From: Termitomyces sp. T153
Taxonomy: Eukaryota > Basidiomycota > Agaricomycetes > Agaricales > Lyophyllaceae
Reading direction: 5' to 3'
Length of the DNA stretch: 64,000 nt
NCBI GenBank assembly: GCA_018296165.2
Contig: JACKQL020000010.1
Span: 558,001 to 622,000, forward strand
A program made the translations under genes and the position numbers. This document shows positions 21,481 through 33,115 of this stretch, piece by piece. The notes below the pieces were generated by a model. It did no database searches. It had not been told where the DNA came from and was given only the letters and a program-made list of their open reading frames with translations. Every line of letters begins with the position of its first letter. Within the stretch, counting starts at the first letter, position 1.

Positions 21481-24400
21481 ACTACTAGTTTACAGAAAAC
21501 AAGTTAGCGGTTTAGGTCTTGAGGATGCACTAGACTGTGGACCAGACCCCAACATCTTCTCTGCCCTGGCCCCACTTCTCCATGCAACAGTATTCACCCT
21601 GGACAACCTCCTTGCACACCTCCCCTCCCACTCCTCCACCACCTTACTCCTCCACATCACCCTCCCCTTCTCTGACAACTCCATCCCCATGTTAGTCAAC
21701 AGTGGCACCACGGATAACTTCATCAACAAATCTCTGGTGGCACTCACTCCCCAATGCCTCTGATGCCTCTTTACTCCAATCCTTCTCAAGCTCTTTGACA
21801 GTGAACCCACCCCTGCCAGAAATATCACACACTGCCTGGAGACAACCATGACCTTTGCCAATGGATGACAATAAGAACTTCAATTACTCATCACAAAACT
21901 ACACTCCTCCACCTCCATCATCTTAGGCTTCTCATGGCTTCGCTCCACTATACCATGCATCAACTGGCCCAGCCTCACCCTGCACCTTGACCAGGACAAC
22001 CTGACCACCTCTGGACTAGTGCCTTTCAATGTCTCACCCCCTTCCAAGAACTTTGAGACTGCAATCAACCAACCCTGGATCCCCCCACAGCTCTGCTTGA
22101 GGTCTGCTCAGTTGTTTGTCATCACCATCCCCCTCTGCCTCCAGTCTGTCTTGGGCCCCAATGTCCCTGACCCCAGTGCTAGCACCTCTGGAGCAACCCA
22201 AAGCCCCTCAACTTTCAATGGTGACCCAGAAGGTGAAGGAAACACAACCCTGCCAGTCGACATCAAAATCATTGGTGCCATCCCCTTCACATGCATTTTA
22301 CAAGATGGCACCCCCACCTTCTAGCTACAAATCATGCCAGCCTTACTGGAGGAGCACCTCCATGCAGAGACTACCTTGCCAGAGTGCAAAATGGAGGAGC
22401 AGATCCTACACAAAGTAGTTTCCCTGGAGTATCATGAATTTGCTAATGTGTTCTCTGAAGGGAGTGCAAAGAAACTTCCCCCACACCACTCCTATGATCA
22501 CAAAATTGACTTCAAAGAAGGCACCTCACTCCCATTTGGCAAGATCTACAACATGTCTGAGATTGAGCTCTGGGCCCTGAAAGAATACCTCAACAACATG
22601 CTTGGCAAAGGCTTCATATGCCCATTGATCTCTACTGCCAGCACTCCAGTCTTGTTTGCCAAGAAGAAGGACAGATCACTCAGACTCTGTGTAGATTACT
22701 GAGGACTCAACAAAGTCACCAAAAAGAACCGGTATCCTCTCTCCCTGATTGGGGACCTTGTTGACCACCTTTGCAGTGCCAAGATCTACACAAAGATAGA
22801 CCTCTGCTCTGGCTACAACAACATCTGGATTGCTCTGGGACATGAATGGAAGACCACCTTTTGCACCCACTATGGCCTCTTTGAGTACCTAGTAATGCCC
22901 TTTGGAATGACTAACTCCCCTGCCACCTTCCAGTATTCCATGAACAACATCTTCCATGACATGAATGACATTTTTGTTATTGTGTACCTGGACAACATAC
23001 TGATCTACTCAAACTCACCTGAGAGGCATCTGGAGCATGTCTGCTGTGTTCTAGAACAACTTCAGGAGTACCAACTCCATGCCAAACCTGAGAAATGCTC
23101 CTTCCATATGATGGAGGTCAAATATCTTGGAGTCATTGTCACCTCCAACAGCATACATATGGACCCTGCCAAGGTCAAAGCCATACTCAACTGGCTCCTG
23201 CCACAAAATGTCAAGGGGGTACAGTCATTTCTGGGGTTTACTAACTTTTATTGCTGATTCATCAACAACTACTCCAGAATCACCAAACTCCTCAACTGAC
23301 TCATGCAGAAGGACACTCCTTGGGATTGGGACAGCAAGTGCCAAAATGTATTCCTCCTCCTCAAGAAGGCCTTCACTTCTGCTCCAGTCCTCTGCCATTT
23401 TGACCCCTCCCTGCCAATTGTGCTTGAATGTGACACCTCCAACTACACCATTGCTGGAATACTCTTCCAGTCAGACTCTAGAGGCAAGGATCTCTGCCCC
23501 ATCACCTTCTACACCCATTCAATGATCCCCGTGGAGCTCAACTACAATATCTATGACAAAGAACTCCTTGCAATTGTTGAAGCCTTCCATCAGTGGTGGG
23601 CCTACCTTGAGGGATCCCCACACTGCATTCAAGTCTACTCCAACCACAACAATCTGCAATACTTCACAACTACAAAGCAACTCAGCCGCTGCCAAGCTCA
23701 ATGGTTCAAAACCCTCTCAGAGTATGACTTACCATCCACTACCACTCTGCACAACTTGGCATGAGGCCCGACACACTTACATGGAGGTCTGACATGTATT
23801 CAAAGAAGTCATTTGAAGCTGAACAGAATGCATTCAACCATTGAGTGGTAATTCCCTCCAAACATCTACATGCCATGCTGATTTTAAATAAAGAAGGAAT
23901 CCTCCATCAAATCAGAAATTCACCCCCAGACTCCTTCTTCACCCAGCACAACCCTCACAACAACTCTGCCAATAAGTTGAGTGCCAAAAACCCCTTTACA
24001 CTGTCTCCAGACCACCGCCTCCTGCTCTAGAGTGGATGAATTTATGCTCCAAGCCACAAGTCCATTTGCTTTGACATACTCTGGCAACACCACAACCACA
24101 AGCTCCATGGGCACCCAGGAATTTGTAAGACCCTTCAGCTCATCTCCTAGACTTACTTTTGGCCAGGGATGAAGAAGGACGTCACATAGTATGTACGGGC
24201 CTGCAAATGTTGTCTCCCAGCCAAGGTATCTTGCCACTGCCCTCATGGATTATTGAAACCCTTCTCTGTTGGTCAGTGCTCCTGGTCCTCAATCTTGATA
24301 GATCACATTGTTGAGCTCCCCAACTCCGAAGATTTTGACACAATCCTTGTTGTTGTCTGCTGCCTCACCAAACAAGCTCTTTTTGTCCCCTGCTACACCA

Positions 24401-25330
24401 CCAACAATGCTCTGGAGTTTGCCAAATTATTCCTCAAACATGTATTCTCCAAGCACAGACTTCTGGATGACATCATCTCCAACCATGGACCTCTATTTGT
24501 CTCCCATTTCTGGCAATTGCTATGCAAGGCACTCAAAACTAAAACCAACCTCTTCACTGCCTACCACCCAGAGACCAACAGACAAATGGAACAAGTAAAC
24601 CAGACATTGGAACAGTACCTCCGCCTCTACATTAACTATTTACAGAATGACTGGCACATGAAACTTCCCCTTGCTGAGTTTACCTACAACAACATGCCCC
24701 ACTGCACCACTAGAGTTTCCCCCTTCTACGCCAACAAGGGCTACAACCCCTGACTTATGCTATCCCTCAAAGATATCCCCTCCTACATTGCTCACAAAGT
24801 TGCCAAAGATCTCTGGTCCCTTCATCAGTTTCTCCGGGATAAGATCAACACTGCCAATCAGGCCTACTCCAAGCATGCCAATGCCTGACGCAAACTGACC
24901 CCCAACTGGCCCCCAGCACCTTGGTCTGGCTTGATTAAAGAAATCTCAAGACCCAGAAGCCCTCCATCAAGCTCAATCACAAACATTTCAGTCCTTTCAA
25001 AGTCCTCTGGAAGGTCTCCACACATGCCTACAAGCTCAACCTACCTCCAGGCCTAAAGGGTCTCCACTCTGTGTTCCATGTACAACTCCTCAAAAAACAT
25101 GCTCTGGACCCCTTCCCCAGGCAATGCCCCAGTCGACCACCCCCCATCAAATTTGAGGACAAATATCACTATGAAGTTGACCAAATCCTCAACTCCTGCA
25201 TGGTCCATGGCCAACCCCAGTACTTGGTCTGCTGGAAGGGCTACAGACCTGAGGACAATACTTGAGAACCCCAAAAAAACCTCAACAGAGCCCCCAACAA
25301 ACTCTGGGACTTCCATTGACAGCATCCTAC
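21481..25330 (+). pseudogene. pol of old gypsy copy: PR-RT-RNase H-IN-chromodomain, inactivated
   Basis: Protease: MLVNSGTTDNFI at 21689-21724, with Asn for the catalytic Asp. RT (22480-23260): FGKIYNMS, LRLCVDY then TGA, MPFGMTNSPATFQ, and VYLDNILIYS with Asn 22994-22996 for the second catalytic Asp. RNase H (23400-23730): LECDTSNYT, KELLAIVEAF and VYSNHNNLQYF with Asn for Asp at 23642-23644. Integrase (24100-24760): KKDVT..CKCCLPAK zinc region, IDHIVELP, SNHGPLF with Asn for the second catalytic Asp (24481-24483), and HPETNRQMEQVNQTLEQYLR with the Glu kept. A chromodomain follows ([20 protein letters not shown] then [11 protein letters not shown], 25165-25265), which in chromoviruses directs integration to histone marks. 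Each Asp-to-Asn change is explained by one CG-to-CA step. Confidence 0.9.
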
Positions 25331-25529
25331 CAAGCCCTGGGACCCCCAGAACTAGTAAATACAGATGGCATTGGTGGGTGTAACTCCCACCTCTGGATTT
25401 ATCAGGGATTCAACTCCCACAAGTACTCTCTATGTGCTTTATTCACTCCCCCTCACCTAACACTAAAAAGGTTCAACCCCCTAGGCTGGAAGTCCAAAAA
25501 AAACAATAGTAGGAATATGTACAATGTTA

Positions 25530-27228
25530 CATAATATTACACAACAAGGGCCAATGTGGAGCACAAGAAAACAACTCCAAGAAAGTCTCTACTCTCCCTC
25601 CTCCTCTGGCTCTACCTCCACTATCCTCCCCACTATATTCACTTCCAGTTGGGCCACCACCATTGCCAGGACCTCTGAGTGTCCTGGAAGCAGCTCCCCC
25701 ACATCTGTTGCCACCTCCCACCATGCCCTGGGGTCCACTATGGCCTTCCATCAGTGCCCTGCCAGCAAACAGCCCATCTGCCCAATCTCCTGACCTAACT
25801 CTAGCAGGAGATCCCTAGGCATCTTCAAGAGCCCATTGTGGATCAATGCAAGTGCCACTAATGCTCTGTCAAGTAGAATCCAGTGCTCCCAGGCTCAATC
25901 TACCACAATATGTCAGTGCAGAAGGACTAGGGAAAAAATGGAGCTAACTTACAAAGAATCCCCCTCTGCCCAGAGGCTGCCTTATTGGCGAGCCACTCCT
26001 CCTGCCTCCTTGCCACCTCTGCCAACACCCTGGGGACCCCTACATGAAATAGCCCCTCCACCCACTGCCACCTCTGCCCATGCCTCCAATGACACCATCT
26101 ATGCCCACAGCTTCTGAAGCTGTGACAATCATTCTGTGGCTGTCCCCATGGCTATGTTCTTATCCCTCCATGCTGCATCCCTCTCCCTCCAAGCCTTGTC
26201 CCTATCCTCCCTGACCCTCCAAGCCTCCTTCTTATGGGTAGCCAACAACTGTTCCAACCCCTCCACTCAATGTTACAGGAAGGCCTTGGCAACCAGCTAT
26301 GACTCTCCCACAGACTGTTCAACTGGGGCCTCAGAGGTTGGGGAATACGCTGCAGGGCCTGAAGGGCCCACCATCACCTGCTCCCCCTGTGCCTGCTTGC
26401 TCAGCCCTGCCTCTGGCAAGGAGAACACCCTCCATTTGCCCTTGCTGCATGCCACAGGGACCCCTTCCCTCTGTCTGCCCCACAGGGGCCTGACCTTCAT
26501 TGGTGAGCACCCTGCACTGCCCCACCCTCTGCCCCTTCACCCTTCCCTGACACCTTACCCTGCTGCCCCTCCTCTATCTGCACTGTAACCCATGCCCAAT
26601 CCCAGCCCTGCTCTGCGGCAATGCAGACAGCACACCAACTTGACATAACAGAGCACCTCTTGTGCCATAAACAACACAGAAGACACACCGACATGTTCTG
26701 CCATAACCCCAGCACAGGCTCCTCAAAGTTGCATTGTTCTCCCCACTGAACACAAAATAAACACTGCAGGAACAGGTTAACTGAGGAAAAGGTAGGAACA
26801 CAATAGCTGCTCACTGGAGCCACCGCTTGGCACCACTCAAGAGTCAGAGGACTCCTCACCTGCCCTACCACCACTGCAAACTGCTCTGGCATCACCTCCA
26901 TCTGTGCAATTCTGAAAGCAGAGGGAACAGGCTGGACCATCCTAGAACCCAGGACAGCCCTGAAATGCAAGGTGGGGGCCACCCCCACTGCTGACCACAC
27001 TGGAACCCTGCCCAACAAAAGCCCTGAGGGGCCTGCGACAGCCTTGGACAACTCTGTCAAGATTCTGTCAGCACCCTGGAGCATGAAGATGAGACCACAC
27101 TTACAACTATGGTACATTGCCTGTACCTGCCTACAATCCCAATGACCTTTGGAATCCTCAAAAGAAGAGGAAGGGAGTTGAGAGGAAAAAGAGGAAGATG
27201 CTGCTGGGGAGTATGCAGAGGAAGACAT
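25530..27228 (-). pseudogene. Antisense accessory gene of old gypsy copy
   Basis: A minus-strand frame begins with ATG at 27226-27228 (MSSSAYSPAASSSFSS) and stays open to 26497. It contains a cysteine pattern QCLFCVQWGEQC ... VCLLCCLWHKRCS (C-x2-C-x5-C twice), like a binuclear or treble zinc cluster. Further downstream, frames give charged, heptad-like stretches (for example EEGLERLLATHKKEAW) as in a coiled coil. About 140 bp upstream of the ATG are alignable with the region before 49926 in the young copy, including an ATTAAAAG box. The function is unknown; a nucleic-acid-binding accessory protein is a guess. Confidence 0.55.
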
Positions 27229-27428
27229 TGCAAAGAATTTGGGAACTCCAGGATATGTCTGACCCTTTTAATTACTTGAGAAGAACTCCCTGACAAATAG
27301 CAGCCACACTTTGACTTTGTTTCCCACACTGCTGCTGCTTGCTGTGGTCTGATCAATATTACTCAACTTTGATTCCCACACTCCACCAATTTCCAAACTG
27401 TGCCCCACATCTTGAGGGTCTCAATGCT

Positions 27429-27441
27429 AAGGGAGGGGTAA
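27429..27441 (+). other. Polypurine tract of old gypsy copy
   Basis: AAGGGAGGGGTAA lies directly before the 3' LTR, the expected place for plus-strand priming. The young copy has AAAGGGGGGTGA at the same place. Confidence 0.75.
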
Positions 27442-28502
27442 TGTTATAACCTGCTCCCTGGACCCCCAACATCATTCCCAGCCTGCTCACTTCCCCGGAG
27501 TCCCTCCCCCCAATGCCTCGTCAAAACCCCCAACCATCAAGCACCCTCCATGGCCACCCCAGGTAACTCCAACACTTCTCTGGCAAACCCTGATAGCCCC
27601 TTGGCTAATTCTGATGCCTTCTCTACAGCCGTTGATGCTTTTCTTGACTCTTCTGAGCTTCCAGAACCCTCCCCCACTGTTCCTGACTCCATTGTATGTC
27701 TCCAGCTCACTACTCTGACTCACCTGACCTACTCCAAAGCATCACAACAACCCTGGAGCAACCTGTGCCCCCAACTGATCCCATCAGAATATTGCTGTGG
27801 CCTGCCCCTCAATTGCAACTGACACCTGTCAACTCTGCACAGCTCTGTCGAGCCCCACTGCCACACCCACTGCCCCCTGGAGCTCTCCAGTAGTCAGTAT
27901 ATAATCTGTAGAGTAGCACCTTGTACTCTAGTCTTGATATTACATTAACTGGTTACTTGTGTCTTGTGTCTCCTTCTGTCTCTAGTTCTATTTTTAGTCT
28001 CAAATCTATCTTGTTTCTCAATCTCATCTTGTCTCACCTCCATCTCATCTCAATTGTCTCTATTTTCTTTGTTTCTCTAAGTTCTTTTCACCTCTGACAT
28101 CAGTACAAACTCCATGCATGTGCTACAACCTCCAAACATTCCTATGACCACTCCAGACCTTGCCCTTTGCTTAGCCCTGGAATCCATCAGGTCTTGATTG
28201 ATCCCCCATCAAACTCTGGCTCTACTCCCATCATCCACAAAGCCCCCGCTTGCCCCACAGTCTATTTGCATGCCTATAGACTTGTTCCTGACGCCTGCCC
28301 AAGCTTAACATTGAACATACTTGGTCTTAGACTTCCCCAGACCACTCCGGACTTACTCAGACCACTTTCCTTGGCTCCCCTTTGCAAGTCCCTCTGGTCT
28401 GTGCCAACCCTGGAACACTAGGTTTTAAGTGCAGGACATTACATCTGCCTAGTAAGGACTTGCCCAGTGTAGCTGAGCCCCCATAGTCAGTGGAACCTGA
28501 CA
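27442..28502 (+). repeat. 3' LTR of old gypsy copy
   Basis: TGTTATAACC...CCTGACA, 1061 bp, with TATA box and AGTCTTGATATTA (27930-27942) as in the 5' LTR. Differences from the 5' LTR are mostly C/T or G/A. Confidence 0.92.
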
Positions 28503-28716
28503 CAACTTATGGTTCACACTCTGTAATTCAAAACCAGTCAATTGATTATGTCTATGAAGTATGAAGTAAGGTGATGCTTTATGTAATCATGTAATTATGA
28601 TAATAGTATTTTATAGTAGCATCATGTGATGCTACCACATAATAATAATAATAATAATAGAATAATTAGACAATAAATGATAAGAGATGTAATGGGTGCT
28701 CCGTTACATACCCCCT
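28503..28716 (-). repeat. R1 repeat, copy 2, with purine tract
   Basis: On the minus strand the GGGGGTA purine tract (28709-28716) precedes TGTAACGGAG, and the repeat continues down to the gypsy LTR. ATA-rich microsatellite inside. Its left end coincides with the end of the gypsy 3' LTR. Confidence 0.55.
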
Positions 28717-29003
28717 CGAACTTGTTGATTTGGTACTGCTTGGTTGAGTCTCTGAGACAAACAACCGCAAATTTCAATTTCGCATCAATAAGATTGAAAT
28801 TGAGAAACGGATCCAGTGGGAAGTCTAGTGGGCGAAACACTGATGAATCTGGTCATCAATAGGATCTATTATACAAGCACAGATGTTAATGCTCACTTAC
28901 TCTACGATCCAGTGACTCAAATTGCTGAAGCCTCGGATGTAGTAGTCGAAGGCATTTCTAGTGAATAAGTCACAACGGAGGTGCGCTTCTCTCAAGCCAT
29001 TTA

Positions 29004-29420
29004 TCAGTGTCGACCGATCTTATCGAAGTTATGTTCCTGATCTCGCCCGCTTTGTTCGCTTTTGTTCGTCCGCCATTGCATGATCTCTCGTACGACGTCG
29101 GATTCCGAGAGTGAAAAAATCGTGAGAGCTGTATACACTCTGTGCGATCTACCAGCAAAACATGAGGCAACTCTGCTCAGCACGACCTGTTTTTTTTTGA
29201 CGAACCTCGCTCCACTCAGATTAAGATGTTGTCCCTGAGGGTATCTGCATAGCGAGCCCGGCTGTTCGAAACAATAATCCCAGGAAGACAATGACCTCTT
29301 GAAACGATAATATCTGACCAAAAACACCAATATCTTCTGAGCTCGCCTGGACTGTAAGATCGCATACATGTTTGAAATGCCGCTCTGACTGACTGGTTCA
29401 TCGTGTGCCCTAGAGACCAT
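29004..29420 (-). CDS. Open frame of unknown nature
   Basis: A 138-codon frame without recognisable motifs (SNMYAILQSRRAQKILVFLV near the start, SLSESDVVREIMQW near the end). A second frame (29216-29443) overlaps it. CpG content is normal here, unlike the neighbouring retroelements, so this belongs to unique host DNA. It may be part of a spliced host gene whose end was cut by the R1 repeat at 28708: the frame at 28712-28840 (FNLIDAKLKFAVVCLRDS) runs into the repeat. Confidence 0.25.
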   Translation of the reverse strand: MVSRAHDEPVSQSGISNMYAILQSRRAQKILVFLVRYYRFKRSLSSWDYCFEQPGSLCRYPQGQHLNLSGARFVKKKQVVLSRVASCFAGRSHRVYTALTIFSLSESDVVREIMQWRTNKSEQSGRDQEHNFDKIGRH

Positions 29421-29443
29421 ACGTCAGCGATCTCATGGCTCAA

Positions 29444-30482
29444 GACAATTAGTGCCCGTCATCTGACTATATCACCTCTATCGCCAATCTTGTTCCTGCT
29501 CCAAAAATGGCATTAACAATATGGTCTTACGCCTCCCCGAGTGTCCATAATAAGAGGACTAGCCCAGTGTCTCCCTCAGCCTACCTTGGAATAGAGCTCG
29601 ATTAAACCTATGAAAACCCCTCGCTAGAGCCTCGAAGTCCCCAGGATTGCCGAGTACCTACATGCACACCAACTCATCAAACGGATTCTTCGCTCTCAAT
29701 ATCTCTTCGAGTAACCCCGCTGACGTCCAGCCCTTAAGCTAAGAGAGCAGTAGCCACGACAGCGATCAACAATCATACTCCGTCATCTCCGGTAAGGAAG
29801 ACATCCCTTCCAACGGAGAGAGGTGGCAGCGACGATAGCGGCAAGTACTTGTACTACGTCGCTGCCCGAGCGCTTGTGTGATGGCACGTTTCGCACGTTT
29901 ATTCTGTAAGTTCTTCACGCTCCTCAGGTAAATGTATTTACAATTGAGTGGCAAGAAGGTCCTCGACTCTCTAAATATTAGAAGGAAGATTGGACTTGAA
30001 GGGAGGTTTTGGATATTGATGGGTGCCGTTTATCCTCGCTATAGCTGCAATCCTGTGGGTGGGCTGGTCGTCTGGTTATTGGATAGCTAGTCTGCCGACG
30101 GGAGCTTGATGGATGCTCCGATACCGATGTCCAATTCAATATGAATGTTTCCGTAAGACTAAAAGCAAAGTGTCAAGTTAGAGAATGGTAGACTTGCCTC
30201 ACCAGCCAAAGCTGAAGTTCACCTAGTAGACAGGGATGGAATGATTCTTCAAAAGAAAAAAGAAAGAAATGGAGGCTTTACGAACACTGCTTAGCTTTGC
30301 CTGTCTTACGACTGTCTCTGATAATAGAAAGAGAGAGAGACATGATCAAAATCAAAAAGATCACTAGCTACTCAAGTACTACAGAGGTGGAGAAGGCAAA
30401 GAGCATGTGGAGAACATACATCATTTTCAGCAACTCCATACGCATCGATACTCAGGTAAATATACGAGGATTTACAGATTAT
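29444..30482. other. Intergenic host DNA
   Basis: Normal CpG content and no identifiable gene. It should include the 3' end of the deacetylase gene on the minus strand. Confidence 0.35.
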
Positions 30483-32212
30483 TCATAGTTTGGTTTTCTG
30501 GAAGACCAAATTATGAAAACCTTTAGGCATCTGGGCGTAAGAAACTGGCTTATTCTTGCGGCGAAACTCCTGCACCATCTCAATCATAGGAACCCAGTGA
30601 ACGTTGTCGTGGGTGTTAACCCACTCGATGAAGCGTTCCTGGGGAAGGTCATAACATTGAACTGCGTCTGATGTGCCTCGCGTGTTCACTCACAAGCATA
30701 AGTAAGACTTGTGGACGTCTATGGCAAGATTTCTAATCAGATAATACATAGGAGTTTACCAATCATTTTTACTCACCCGCTCACATCTGGGTGGATTGTG
30801 ATTGGGAAGATGAATTCTTCTTCATTGCTGAGAAATAAGAGTGAAAACCACTGAAGTCGAAGTCAAGGAAGGAGAGACATACTTGTAGCAATAAGTGAAC
30901 ATGTCTTTCCACATTTCCTCTAAATCCCTTGGATTTACCTGAAGGAATATGATTACACGGAAGATAGCTTGATGCAAGTTTCCACTCACCCATCCTTGAG
31001 AATTAGGACTGGACTTGATGAACCTATAAGGTCAAACGTGAGGATCGTTAAAGATTACCCACAGAGGGAGGTATACATCATTGGTGGAAGGTCGTCAAGG
31101 TACCTACGGCAAGACATGTTAATCATCAATAGTCATCCCAGTGACTCATGTATAAGTTGACTTGGACGAACCAGTTTCCCGGGATGCAAACAAGACCAGT
31201 CTCCTTGCCACGTTTTAATGGCTTCATCCACGTATTCGCAGCAGCGGAATAATTGATCTTCGCCCAGGTATCTTCATCTCTAAGATAATATGCCTGGCAA
31301 CTGACACTAGTCAGCCAGACAGCTTTTAGTTTCCAATGAATATAGTCAACTCATGAGCCATTCCCGAGTGATCTACGATTGTCAATACCATCAGGAATGT
31401 CATAAAACTAAAGAAGGGGACTTACCATATTCAATGCCCTTATCCAACAATAGTTGAACGCCTTCTTTGCAGACCTCCCACCAAGGTGCGACGCTTCCCT
31501 GATCAAAGTTAAGAATGTAGAGGTAAATCATTGGCAAGAAAACATTGACCTTGGGTGGGATACCATTGTTGAACACAGTCAAAAGGTCATAGGTATGGTC
31601 TAGGATATCCTTCTGCTGCTGCACGCTGAGGGCCGTTGGATTCTAAGAGAATGGCTGGATCACACAAGTCCTGAATCTCAAGCGAATGCTAGTACATTAC
31701 CTCGTGTGAATAACCATGTAACCCGCTATTCCACAGGGGTTTCAAATGAGGGGGCCAAAATATGTAGTCAGAAGTACGCACATCTCGTGTCCTGCGTCGC
31801 GAACAGCGGCCATTTGCTCAGGGAACGTCTCGAGACTGTGTCCTGTATATTGAAGTTCAATAGAGAAAGTCCAAAGGGCTCAATCGCAATCATGTTACCA
31901 GGAATAAACCATGTAGTCTTGATTTTGTACTTGCCAAAGAGCTTTAATAAGCGAGGCACTCCAACTTCTCCCGCGAACATTCCCTATAAGTATAAAAAAC
32001 GAGACAAACTTGAGCTTCAGGTGGCGTCGGTCTCATATAAAAGATGTTAGTAAGTACCCTTGAGATATCAAGTGGGGAGTTCTCTCCCCCGTAAGACCCC
32101 AACCTGAGACATTTTGCGTGAGTTACATCATCAATAAAGAAGGAATCTATCACCATCCCGCCACAGCATCAACGTCGACCCCAAAGCTGATAAGAACACG
32201 TTTAGCAGGCAT
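30483..32212 (-). CDS. Polysaccharide deacetylase (NodB/CE4 fold), copy A, intact
   Basis: Fifteen exons encode 313 residues: join(30483..30638, 30694..30718, 30777..30827, 30883..30938, 30990..31023, 31077..31103, 31172..31300, 31351..31372, 31426..31498, 31550..31642, 31701..31725, 31782..31842, 31899..31983, 32058..32103, 32154..32212). All 14 introns are GT-AG and the exons sum to whole codons. Motif 1 is [20 protein letters not shown] (metal and catalytic Asp), motif 2 GLHGYSHE (metal-binding His pair), then [26 protein letters not shown] and [14 protein letters not shown]. The order fits the CE4 group of HpPgdA/PuuE-like deacetylases or amidohydrolases without signal peptide, so it is probably intracellular and not a cell-wall chitin deacetylase. 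Substrate uncertain. Confidence 0.9.
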
Positions 32213-32913
32213 GTAGCAGAGTGAACGCAGATCCTATGTCAGTGATTCACAAAGACTAGCCAAGTGACAAGTCTGGATGCTCTCATTTATAAGTTCGGCC
32301 CATTACCAGAATTGTTCCCAGATGATCCATCTTGATTCATACCGCGGTAGCTATCTATACGTACATGGTTCCGGGTGGATTCCACATGCCATTGTGAACT
32401 GCTCGCCAGACGTTTTGACTGAGGACGGGCTGGGGTTCACCTTCCCACATCCAAAGGATATACCGGCTTCTAGAAACAACACCTGAGATTAAGTATCTCT
32501 CAGTGGGAAGTCAAAGGTTTGAACCAACTACGTAATCAGGCACATTACCAAATGTGGTAACACTTTGACAGTGACATGTCATTCTCACTGGTCCTGGGGC
32601 TTTTTGGTTTCGGGGGTTCTCTGGTTCTCGGGCTCTCTGGAATTTCTGAGTCGGTCCGATTCGGGCCGAAAGTAGCCGAAATTCTGATGTAAAATCTGCT
32701 TAGTGTTATCATTTCATCCGTAAAAGGCGCCCCTCTCCGGCCGCACCGCCCGCTACTCGTTGGATTTATGTAAAGGGTCCACTCCATAACTGAATACATT
32801 ACAATGTTTGTAACTATCTCTCAGTCTATCAGTCCCCCATCCTCCATCCCAAAAATATGATGTGGTCCCCCGACATCAATAGATCCCCTTATTTGAGGGC
32901 CAACATCTATATA
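32213..32913. other. Upstream region of deacetylase A and repeat-like DNA
   Basis: The bases before the start resemble those before copy B (GGAT..TG.GTTCAC.CTC then ATGCC), so the duplication included some promoter. Around 32575-32790 lies CG-rich, TE-like sequence without coding sense. Confidence 0.4.
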
Positions 32914-33115
32914 CACTGCCAGGGCCAGAAAATGTTTCTAATGGAAAAGAGTCAAAGAAACCTGTCATCTGTTTCTTGGCTAGCTTTTTACTACGGAAAA
33001 AGGCAAATTTCCTTTGTTCAAAGACTTTTTCCATCAGAAATTGCCACATAGAAAATGGCATAACAGGTTTCCTTTTGATTTTTTCCCAAGGAAATGCAAT
33101 TGAGTGCCAGCAGTG
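32914..33115. mobile_element. CACTG-ended MITE, copy 1
   Basis: 202 bp starting CACTGCCAGG and ending GCCAGCAGTG, so the ends are imperfect inverted repeats. The 3-bp flanks are ATA on both sides (32911-32913 and 33116-33118). It aligns over its length with 58674-58876. CACT-type ends with a 3-bp target duplication are typical of the CACTA (EnSpm) superfamily. Confidence 0.72.

Larger units (their letters stand above)
17914..28502 (+). mobile_element. Ty3/gypsy chromovirus, full length but decayed (family A, old copy)
   Basis: Two direct LTRs (1059 and 1061 bp) flank 8.5 kb containing gag with a CCHC knuckle, protease, RT, RNase H, integrase and a chromodomain, in Ty3/gypsy order. The primer site is self-complementary to the LTR and the purine tract is at 27429-27441. 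Flanking 5-mers (ACACT before, CAACT after) match at only three positions, as expected for an old insertion or a recombined copy. Stops are mostly TGA where Arg is expected. CpG is scarce across the element compared with the relative at 48584-54684. Confidence 0.9.
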
